Assembly (NCBI GenBank): GCA_028554755.1
Contig: JAPTOF010000017.1
Coordinates: 4,712,001-4,776,000, forward strand
Reading direction: 5' to 3'
DNA from: Cordia subcordata
Taxonomy: Eukaryota; Streptophyta; Magnoliopsida; Boraginales; Cordiaceae
Length of the DNA stretch: 64,000 nucleotides
The notes beneath the pieces are model-generated. The model worked only from the letters and a program-made list of their open reading frames with translations, was not told the origin of the DNA and searched no databases. The translations under genes and the position numbers were made by a program. Below are positions 48,600 to 58,364 of this stretch, piece by piece (the first letter of the stretch is position 1; the number at the start of each line of letters is the position of its first letter).

Positions 48600-48945
48600 T
48601 CAACTTTTGTTAGATTGAGATTTGTAAACTTGAAATCTGAAAGTTGTAAACATAGCGTCCATAATTGGTAAACATAACAACAAGAGTTGTGAACATATTG
48701 TTTGCAGGTTGTAAACACATTTAAAGAGTCATAAACAAGTAGTTATCAAATTATAAACTTATAATGTAAAACTTTTGAGCATATAGTATAAGAATAATAA
48801 ATAATTAAATATAAAAAAATTTAGTATAAAAATTGTGAACAATTAAAATCTTAAACATAAAGTATTAAAATTGTTAACATATATTAAATAACATATAGTA
48901 TAAAAATTATAAGTATATAGTATAAAAATTGTGAAAATGTGCACT
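48600..48945. repeat. Degenerate array of TTGTAAAC / AGTATAAAAATTGT words
   Basis: Words near GTTGTAAACATA and TAGTATAAAAATTGTGAAC recur at irregular 15-45 bp spacing. No unit is well conserved. Confidence 0.5.
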
Positions 48946-49697
48946 ATTTACGCACCGTAAGGACTAAGGTTCATAGTTATACTAGGGTCCACAGTATAAT
49001 TAAGCATTGTCTTTGAATGCATCTGGTGCTATACTTACAATTATGTTCTTTTGAGGTGGATTGGAAAAAATTTACTTACCCATTAAAATAGTATACAATT
49101 TGATACTATTAAATTTACTTTCACACCCATGCAATGCTTTAGACTAGTACATGTAACATAATAGAACTTTGAAGATGACCCAGGGGACGGGAATTACCCA
49201 CGGATTTGCAAAACTTAGAATGTAGAATACATTGGGCTCTGGAAAATGACGAATCATCTTTTTTTATGTATCTGTGGTCTCTTCACCAAACGTTATCCAA
49301 ACGTTCCTAGATTTGGAAAAAAAAGAAAAAGAAAAATTGCTATTGTCCCACCAGTTTCAACTAATTCCACACACATATAGGTTGATTCATGAACTTACTC
49401 AAACTTGAAATTGTGACAAAAGAAAAAGTCTAAACTTGGAATTATTTTGAATTTGTAAATTTGGTGAGCCTCTCAGAAATCAGTAACATGCCAAAAATAT
49501 TCAAATTAAAGCTATTTGAGTTTAGCTCGTGATCATCTCAACTACATTTTTGAAGATTAATTTGCTAAATAGGCACGCAAATTTTGACAAGCATGTTACA
49601 GCTCACATTAGACCAAGTTTTTATGGACGTTAATTGATAAATTCAATAGTTCTGGGATTAGCAATTCTTCACGTGATAAATAAGATGGCCACAATAT
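48946..49697. other. Intergenic DNA, nothing recognised
   Basis: AT-rich sequence with no gene or bounded repeat. Confidence 0.5.
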
Positions 49698-49740
49698 ATA
49701 TACATACACATATATATATGTGTGTGTGTATATATGTATG

Positions 49741-49789
<49 letters not shown>

Positions 49790-49790
49790 C
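49698..49790. repeat. (TA)n-rich microsatellite with TG interruptions
   Basis: Mixed (TA)n, (TG)n and TATG runs; the final stretch 49755-49788 is nearly pure TA. Confidence 0.9.
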
Positions 49791-50402
49791 AAATACCAAA
49801 ATACAGATGGAGGATGCAATAACAAGTATAAACCATTTGTTATTTAATTTGTAATGGAAAATAAGAGTATAAATACCAATAAAAATTTACAAATGATATA
49901 AACAATTGTTTTCATCTATTTATTTCTATCAGTAGACATAAAAAACATGAAATAATTAACAAAATAGAAGATCATGATAAATTGGTAAAAAGCCCTTAAA
50001 CCTAACTTTTGAATTGATTACTCATTTTAGAGTTTTTAACTATAATTTTCTCAATATCCTCCATAGTAAGTTGGAGGATTAAAAACCCTATAATATATAA
50101 GTGACATGTAAAATAAATCACGCAATATATAAAAATGGAATTGAAAAGAAGAGGGGAAAAAAAGAAAATGAGAGTTACTAACACAGCCAATAGGACAAGT
50201 CCAAAATTGCTGAAAGCAAACTAGTCAAACTATGGATAGAGCAAAAACAAGGTGAGACAATAACTATTCATCTAGTGGATAAAGACATTGGAGTACGAGA
50301 ATTCTTATCCATCAGCTGTCACCATTTCATCATTATTTCAATCCACGCCCTGCATAAAGATAAAACTGCGCACTTTTAATTTATCATTCAACAGCCCACC
50401 TA

Positions 50403-50405
50403 AAT

Positions 50406-50437
<32 letters not shown>
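50403..50437 (+). promoter_or_regulatory. TA-rich stretch, likely TATA region of the aluminium-induced gene
   Basis: TATATATATATATATCCC ends about 155 bases before the ATG at 50593, a usual plant 5'-UTR distance. As it is also a microsatellite, its promoter role is inferred from position only. Confidence 0.35.
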
Positions 50438-50592
50438 CCCACATGCTTGCTTTGTGCACTCGGGGCATATTGGCAACAGGCTTGTTAACTTTGTTTATAG
50501 ATTATCTCAAAAAACTGAGGTTGGATTAGCTAGATTGCTTAAATTTTGCTGACCAAAAAAAAAAAAAAAAAGCAGGAAGAAAAAGAGAAAAA

Positions 50593-52699
50593 ATGTTGGC
50601 TATATTTCATAAGGCGTTTGCTCATCCACCAGAAGAGCTTAATAGCCCTGCATCTCAACATGGTTCCAAGAAACCTAAGCATCCGGAAGAGACCCTAAAT
50701 GAGTTTCTTTCCGCTCACCCTTCAAACACTTTCTCTATGAGCTTTGGAGATGCTGCTGTTCTTGCTTACGTTCGACCTGACCGCTCTCCTTTGCTCCACG
50801 GTCACCAAAGGTAATTAAAGGCTAGTTCAAAATTGACTTTTTCTTTAAATAATATTTTTTAAAGTAAATTATATTACACATTCTTATAATTTATTATAAA
50901 TGTATATTACTTTTCATTTGAGACTTATATACTATACATTTTGGGAATTACAGATCAAAGGAGTTTTGTACTTATTTTTTGAGATATGTATTATATATAT
51001 TTTAAAACTATAAAAGAGTGTTCATTTATTTTAAAACTACAGAAATAATCATATCAGTCCATTTATACAGTTACTTCCAAAAAAAGCACGTATTTCAAAA
51101 AATTCTACTTGAAATGAGTGTGTTTTTGAAATTACTTTTTTCTGTTGAGAGTTCGTTTTCTGAAATTATTTTTAATAAAAAATTAATTAAAATGGACCCT
51201 AAGTAATCATTACATAGTTTTTTCACGTGTGGAACGGATATTTTCTTATTAAGCAAAATTTTGAATTATCTAGGCTGATAACAACGTTCGTATGTATACC
51301 TCACTTAAAAGTTATTTACAATGGATGTTTGGTTAATGAGAAATAATTTAATTTAATTTAATTTGGTGTGTGTTGGTGGTGCATGCAAGCAGGTTGTTTT
51401 GTGGGTACGATGACATATATTGTGTTTTTATGGGAAGTTTGAACAATTTGTGTGCACAAATCAAACAGTATGGGCTAGCAAAGAATACAAACGAGGCCAT
51501 GCTTGTAATAGAGGCATATAGGACACTACGTGACCGTGGTCCATATCCAGCTGACCAAGTTATAAAGGATCTTGATGGAAGCTTTGCCTTTGTTGTGTAT
51601 GATAGCAGGGCTGGAACTGTTTTTGCTGCACTGGTACCATATGCATGCCTTTTTGCGATTATTAAGTTGGGTAAACGAGTTATTTGGCCCCTTATGTTTA
51701 ATCTTTAAAACGCGACAATTCATCCTTTATTTTTGTCTTGTGACTCTTGTATGGTATTGTTGTTAGTCCTGAGTTTGAAAAAACGTCAAGAAAACTAATA
51801 ATGTCACAAATTATAAAGATAAGGGACTGAATTGTCATATTTTAGTTCAAAAGAGCCAAAGATAAGAGATTAAATAGATCATTTATAAATTTCACATGGA
51901 ATTTTCATATTAAGTTGAAAATTTTAGGAAATACAAGTTCAGAATTGATAATTAATTGAAGAAATTTTTTTGTGTGTAAATATGATTACAGGGTTCTGAT
52001 GGCGGGGTTAAACTATACTGGGGAATTGCTGCAGATGGCTCCGTGGTGATCTCTGATGATCTAGCGGTCATAAAAGCAGGCTGTGCCAAGTCATTTGCAC
52101 CCTTCCCAGCAGGTAATTAATTAAGAGAAACCATTTACACTAGCCCATTATAAGAAAACCATTTGGTTGTTCTAAATGTAAATGGATTCTGTGTTACTCG
52201 TACTCTTCAATTGTAGTTTGAGTATCATGTTTTAAAACACGACCCTCCAAAAGTTTCAGACACTTTAAAAAGAAGCACGATTACCTAACACTCTAAATTG
52301 AAAAATAAAAAATGGTAAATTGAAAGATTGTTAAAATTGTAAGTTAGGTTTGTTATACTCTTATCAAATGGTCTATTTGTTTGGAGGACAATTTTGAGGT
52401 TTGGTACTTTTGTCCTAAATATTCAAGTCAAAAGTATTTTAAATTTTGATAATTTTTGTGTCTAATACTCGAATCTGTATCCGTATCCGACACCTGTATC
52501 TTTCACAGGGTGCATATTCCACAGTGAGGGAGGATTAATGAGTTTTGAGCATCCAATGAACAAAATAAGAGCAATGCCAAGAGTGGATAGTGAGGGGGTG
52601 ATGTGTGGGGCAAATTTCAAGGTTGATCTCTACACAAGGGTCAATAGCATTCCTCGGGTTGGCAGCGAAGCAAATTGGACAGAGTGGGCTACGCAGTAG
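50593..52699 (+). CDS. Aluminium-induced YGL/LRDR protein (TSJT1-like)
   Basis: Four exons: 50593-50810, 51393-51633, 51992-52112, 52509-52699, all with GT-AG borders; 771 nt, 256 residues plus TAG. The start MLAIFHKAFAHPPEELNSPA, the motifs QYGLAK (YGL) and TLRDRGPYPADQV (LRDR), and LYWGIAADGSVVISDD, SFAPFPAG, CIFHSEGGLMSFEHP and the end RVGSEANW place it in the aluminium-induced / stem-specific TSJT1 family. Members have a DUF3700, class-II glutamine-amidotransferase-like fold. The usual N-terminal catalytic Cys2 is not present (Leu2 here), so amidotransferase activity is not expected. Family members respond to aluminium, auxin or energy status; the biochemical function is unknown. The protein looks soluble and complete. 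Confidence 0.93.
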
Positions 52700-53029
52700 C
52701 AGCGAAGCAATTCAATTTGCGTGCAGACTTTTAATGTTTCAGGCGGCATGAATCTTTCATCAACACTATGAATCTGTCTCCATTCCACCTTTAACTTGTT
52801 CTTTCGAAACTTTCCAAGTTTGTGAATGTAGTCGTAAGGAGATGTTCGAATCTGAGAATAACTGAGTACCTTTTGTGTCCCAGTAGACCCTTTCTTATGC
52901 ATTTTTCGTTGGTTTAACAAGTCTTGATTTGCAGCTTGGTTCGGTTTGTTTATAATGTTTATTTCTTGCACCATAAAAAAATTGAGAATAGGTGGCCTTT
53001 ATTTTTCTAGTCATGGATGGATATTTTGA
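52700..53029. other. 3' UTR and flank of the aluminium-induced gene
   Basis: Contains the transcript end region (AATTGCTTCG-rich, then TTGTTTATAATG near 52955). No other gene was seen. Confidence 0.5.
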
Positions 53030-53640
53030 ACCGCTGCCTATGCATTGGTGATGGTTTTCAAATAACAGCTTATTTAGCGGTTGCCTATATATACTAGGAG
53101 GCTTTAGGTAGTTATGTGAAACATTAAAAATTTAAATAAAAATATATTAAAAAATAAAAAATATAAAGTAGTCATTGAAACCGTCACTTATTGTGTAATT
53201 AGAAAAAAAAACACATTATACTGCGCCATGGTTCAGACGGTGAACCTTTTGTAACTACATAACTATCAAAATTGAATTATCTATCAATTAAGCTAAGAAT
53301 TTACCGCTAATTATATTATACAATATTATACTGGTATATTACTTAAACCACCGTTTATCACATAAAATCATCCTTTATGTACATTTCTTTTTATCTAGAG
53401 AAATAAAATGAACCACTATAAGTGACGGTTTTTATAAAACAATTGCAAATATGTATTTTTCATTATTTAAATCACCACCTAATTACATGTACATTTCATT
53501 TTTTATAAAAAATAAAATGTATCACTTTAGACTACTACTAATTTAAAAAAAAAAAAAGTTGTCTCTATGCATTTTTTTTTATATATTTGAAAAACATTTA
53601 TACTATCATAGATGCTGTTAGCTACAACTAGGGGCGGTAC
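53030..53640. mobile_element. CACTA-like subterminal repeat remnant
   Basis: Repeated motifs such as GAACCGCTGCCTATGCA, AAACCGTCACTTAT, CAGACGGTGAACC and TAAGTGACGG appear in both orientations, like the CACTA remnants at 14602 and 27120. Termini were not located. Confidence 0.35.
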
Positions 53641-53802
53641 TCCAGATACCTACCACCTATTTCTACATTTAGGGGCGTGTAAATTTGTCATTTGCCCCAT
53701 GTGTGTCTTAGCATAATGGTAATCTTCTTTGTTAGACATCATCATGACCAGTTTTTGTGAACCGGAAGCTTTTAACTTATGAGAAAAGTGAAGAAAATAT
53801 AA

Positions 53803-54024
53803 GACTCGTTTGAATTGATTTTTTTTTTGAAAAAAATATTTTTTAATAAGATTTATTGAATTTATAATAATTATTTGATTTAGTTTTAAAAAAAATTAAA
53901 ACTCTGAAAAAAGTTTAAATACAATTTTTTTTTAGAAATTAAAATTTTTAATTTTTCAAAAAAAATTTATTTTTTAAAAACGGTCAAAAAAACATTAAAA
54001 AAATAATAATAATCTAAACGAACG
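53803..54024. mobile_element. MITE, ~215-bp family
   Basis: Left GACTCGTTTGAATTGATTTT and right AATAATCTAAACGAACGC, with the shared AAAAAAGTTTAAATACAATTT interior. Confidence 0.5.
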
Positions 54025-54660
54025 CATATTGTAGGACCTTGCTATAGATACTCTCATTACCAGCTTTCTGCAGTTTCTTCTAAAGATATGTTAATTGTTA
54101 CTTTGTCTCCTACATTCAATTGCTTACTTTAAGTAAATATGAATGTCAATCACAATGACTACCCACAGTCTTATTTATTTGCCTTGCTCCATCGGTTACT
54201 AGTTTTGACATAGAAGAGATATATCTCTTTGTACAGTATATAATTGTTTTCTGCTTGAATTTTGATATTTATTTAGCACAGAGGTTATGAATTTAATTAA
54301 TGAGTTGGCGTTTAGGATGTCTAAACACATCTTTCTTTTGTTCTTATTAATTTGTAAGAGCTACACTGATAAAAAGTTTGAGCTTGGGATTTAATTTGCA
54401 CATTTGCCATTTAATTTGCAGTGTAGAAAGATTTGAGCTTAGGATTGAAAGTAATTTTGTTCTTCGTGCATCCTGTGTTTGATTAAATCTTGCAAGTTTG
54501 ATGTTACGTTCGAATTCTGTTGGCTTGATGTCAACATATTTCTTGGACTTCATATTAGTTTTGTTGTGGTTTAACTTGTGATTTGAGTTGAAATTTGAGT
54601 AGATTTCAGAGCTTTGTATTACATTTCTTCTTCTTTTTTTGCACTCTGAGCGTTTTCACA
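54025..54660. other. Intergenic DNA, nothing recognised
   Basis: No gene. 54347-54553 has a short minus-strand frame without supporting features. Confidence 0.45.
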
Positions 54661-54990
54661 TGCCATAACTTAAGTTATTTAAGTCAATCAGTCAAGTAAC
54701 ATAAGTAAATAACTAGAGGTAAGTTCGATAAGTAACTTAAGTTAGTCAAGTAAGCACGTTAATTAAGCTTTGTTAAGTAACTTAAGTTAAGAAAGTAAAT
54801 GATTATGTTAAATATGTACATTAAGTATGTTAAGTTCACTAAATAAATATAAGAAAGGAAACAAATTAACGTAAGAAAGACGTAAACATAAGTCAACAAT
54901 TTTAGTTAAGTAAATTTAAGTTACTTAAGTAATTTAAATGAAGTTAGTTAACTTAAGTAACTTAAAGCATAAACCAGCCAGTCAAATTTA
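54661..54990. repeat. Array of TAACTTAAGTTA palindromes and AAGTAA words
   Basis: The 12-bp palindrome TAACTTAAGTTA occurs about three times in full (starting near 54667, 54732 and 54779) and in many broken forms (TTAAGTTACTTAAGTAA, GTTAACTTAAGTAACTTA). There is no fixed unit length. Confidence 0.75.
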
Positions 54991-55309
54991 GTATATATTT
55001 GTAAATTAGTCAAACTAAATTAATTAATCATAATTCAATATTATTAACTATTAATAATTAATTAGTCATTTTGCTCGTATAAAGATTTTATGTCATAACG
55101 AAATGAAAATTGAAATTTCTATTTGTAAGAGATATACAATAAATTTATGTCGTAATAAAAAATATATTGAAAAAAAAATTGTAGGAGACATACAATAAGC
55201 TTCTCTAGAAGAAAGAGTCTGCAACACAAGGCTATCTTAGGACACTGCAGATTGATTATGATGCGCTATTCTTCTAGGCTATTAGTAGGTCGGTAAAAGT
55301 GTGCATGTT

Positions 55310-55805
55310 TAAAGGTGGCAAAACGGGTTGAGACCCGCGGGCCAACCCGTCTAACTTGTCAAAAAATAGGGTCAGGGTTGATGATTTAGTGACTCGCCAG
55401 ACAAACGGGTCAACCCGACTCCACCCACTAATTTGGCGGGGCGGGTCGGGTCAACCCCCCGGCCGGCGGGTGACCAGCGAACCCGTCAAAATGGCCCGTT
55501 TAACCCGCCAACTTGCCAAAATGACAAGCTAACCCGCCAAACGTGCAAAATGACCCATGAACCCGCCTAATCCACATAACCCGCTAAAAGCGACCCGCAA
55601 ACCCGTCAAAAATGACCTGCGAACCCGCCAAAGCTATCCGTCTAACCCGTTATAATAACTCACCTAACCCATCAACCCATTAGGGTCGGCTTAGGGTTTA
55701 ATACCCTTGACCCGTTTATTAAACGGGGTGGTCGACCCGACCGGACCCGCCAAACCCACCGTAAACGGGTCGGGTTGACCCGCGGGTACCCGTTTGCCAC
55801 TTCTA
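55310..55805. mobile_element. GC-rich hAT-like non-autonomous element with 8-bp target duplication
   Basis: Termini TAAAGGTGGCAAAACGGG (left) and TAGAAGTGGCAAACGGG (right, inverted) are hAT-like. TGCATGTT (55302-55309) and CGCATGTT (55806-55813) form an 8-bp duplication with one difference. The interior is packed with ACCCGCC, GGGTCAACCCG and TGACCCG words in both orientations and is far richer in GC than its surroundings. No transposase; 496 bp. Confidence 0.75.
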
Positions 55806-56039
55806 CGCATGTTAATCTAACCACTACAACATGATGTGCTTGGACCTTAGAGTGAAAACTCTTACAAATTAATGAATGGTCGTGAAAATGCTAAACATTA
55901 GTTTATATAATATTATGTAAATTTTGAATTTTTATAATATAATATTTATTTATTTTTATTTATTAATATTTGTCACTTTTAGATCAAAATTTAAATGTGA
56001 AAAAATATAAAATTTTATATATTTACTAATTGTAATAAA

Positions 56040-56429
56040 AATAAATTGTGGTGAAAATCAAATTGTTATGATAATAATAGTGCCGAAATGGGAATAGACT
56101 GGAATTGAGGTGTGAATGGCGATGGATCAAGGATGAAAAGAAATGTCGATAGAAAGAAATAGCAACGGGATGCCAATGAAAAGAAATGGCGACAGATTGG
56201 CAACGGAAAAATGGTGAGGGAATGGCAACTGAAATTGATTCCAAAAAGAATGGCAAATGGCTATAGAAATTATCATGGCGACAAACAATTTTGACGGATT
56301 GGCAACGGAAATCAAAACAGTTACTGGCTTTGTAAATTGTAGCGACACTTAATTTTCGTCTCCATCCGTCGCCAACCCCCTTTTGGAGATGGAATTTGTT
56401 CATCGCCTGCGATAATTTTTCTTGTAGTG
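56040..56429. mobile_element. CACTA-like remnant with TGGCAACGGA subterminal repeats
   Basis: TGGCAACGGAA-like words recur at 56160-56310, and the segment ends TTTTTCTTGTAGTG (to 56429), an inverted CACTA terminus. No left CACTAC end was found, so the start is approximate. The apparent ORFs here come from the repeats. Confidence 0.45.
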
Positions 56430-56739
56430 ATGACGAATATCATGGTGTGAGTCTACAATCAAGTGAACTGAGAAGGACTTTATCTTTATCGAATCCAAAG
56501 CTTACAGATACACATGGGAAGAGAAAGAAAAACAAAGCAGTATGAACACTATCTACCCAAGAAGTGTCACTTCTAATAATCTTTGTGTGCTATGCTTTTG
56601 AAATGAAACTCTAAATGGCTTGATGCTTGGTGTAATCTATATACTATTTTTGCTTTTGGGATCCTCGATCATCGTCGGATTCTACTAAATATGATGATAC
56701 TTTGATTTTCATCAGGGTGCGAAAGTCAAGTAAACCAGG

Positions 56740-57205
56740 CATTAGATTTTCTCAGGTCCACTATTAACATTTTTGACCTTAGATTTTCGTTAGGCTCATA
56801 ATTAATGATTTCGGCTTTAGATTTTCATCAGGACCACAATTAGCATTTTCGACCTTAGAGTTTTATCAGGTCCAATATTAATGTTCTTAGGCCCTAGATT
56901 TTCAAAAGGGCCATGACTCACGACTCCGGCCTTGGATTTTCCTTAGGCCCATTATTAGCGTTTTCGGCCTTAGATTTTCATTAAGCCAATGATTCACATT
57001 TCGGCCTTAAATTTATATTAGGCCTATTATTAAGATTTTCTGTGATAGATTTTCATCAGACCCATGAGCCATGACTAACATGTTTTACCTTCTATTTTCT
57101 TCAGGCCCATTATTAGCGTTTACGGTTTAGATTTTAATTGGGCCCATGAGTAACGTTTCCTGTCTTAGATTTTCTTCAAGCCCATTGTCAGCGTTTTCGG
57201 CCTCG
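56740..57205. repeat. Minisatellite, ~40-bp unit, about 11-12 copies
   Basis: Units approximate TTAGATTTTCATCAGGCCCA plus TTATTAGCGTTTTCGGCC, diverged by substitutions and small indels. Neither strand has a sustained reading frame. Confidence 0.85.
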
Positions 57206-57296
57206 TAAGTTTTACCTTTCATCCTCGTCACATCACACTGAACGTGAAAATGAGGAAATACCCACAGGACTCCTCATTTACTCTTAGGCTCCGTTT

Positions 57297-57543
57297 GTTT
57301 GCAAAAAAATATTCTGCCGGAAACTATTTTCCCAACTTTGCCATGTTTGCTTGGCAAGCGAAAATGATCAACTGGAAAAAAGTTTTTCAGTAAAAAATTG
57401 TAGCTAGTTATGTTTTGAAGAAAACATTTTCTGTACTAAAGGTATGGAAAAACATTTTCTATGACGACCAAGTACCAAAAAATCTTCAATTTTTCAGGAA
57501 AATATTTTCCCAACAAGTTATTTTCCTGCGAACAAATGGAGCA
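57297..57543. mobile_element. MITE with GGCTCCGTTTGTTTGC termini
   Basis: Left GGCTCCGTTTGTTTGC and inverted right GCTCCATTTGTTCGC match over about 15 bp. The interior repeats GAAAACTATTTTCC / GGAAAATATTTTCC. Clearly a different family from the ~215-bp one. Confidence 0.65.
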
Positions 57544-58284
57544 TTAATGTTTGAATTCAAAAGAGTATCTAGAAAGATAAAATAAAATTGCGAAAAGATG
57601 GCACATTAAATCGACAGAAAATATAGAGTTGGATGTTCTTTTGAATTCTTTATTTTATTAAGCTCAACCAATTCCATTTCTAAGGCATTGTGGATTTTTT
57701 AGACTCTAGATATTGAGTTAAAAGATAAAAAAAAAAAGAAAAACAAAAAGAGAAATAAAGTTTGCAATTGATACAAACTACTCTTTTTTACATATATTTT
57801 ATGGGAATAGAAAAAGAGTTGAAAAAGATAACATTTCTTCTTATTTGTTTTATATTTTAAAGTCAAATTTTATGTAATTTTCACATATTTTTACCTATCT
57901 AGACATTTTATGAAGAAAACAGAGTATTGGTAGAGTATTAGCTAGAGAATAAGTATATAAATAATGAATACTAAATGATGATTTTTTATCTGTTTGGAAC
58001 TATTTCTAAAAGCAATTTTTTTCCCAGAAAAAAAACATGTAAAAACTTATTTGGAATAAGTTGTCTCTTATAATTGTTTTTAAATCTGTTCTCAAAAATG
58101 TGTTCCTAGAAACAAAAACGTGGAAACACGTTTTTTGTATATGTTTAAACTTTTCGTTCACAAAAAAACAAATATCACTATTTAGTTTTTTCTTTTTGTT
58201 TTTTTCTTTTCCCATCTCACCCCCAGCCACCCTCATCAACACAAAATTACTCCCACCACCACTACATACGTAGCCACCCCACCC
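57544..58284. other. Intergenic DNA, nothing recognised
   Basis: AT-rich with no gene; the minus-strand frame at 58006-58569 crosses the CA/TA microsatellite and the LINE in antisense and is not credible. Confidence 0.5.
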
Positions 58285-58298
58285 TTTTACATCCACAT

Positions 58299-58342
<44 letters not shown>
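58285..58342. repeat. (CA)n-(TA)n microsatellite
   Basis: About 17 CA units followed by about 11 TA units, immediately beside the LINE 5' junction. Confidence 0.92.
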
Positions 58343-58364
58343 GTAATGTGTGCGTATGTATACA

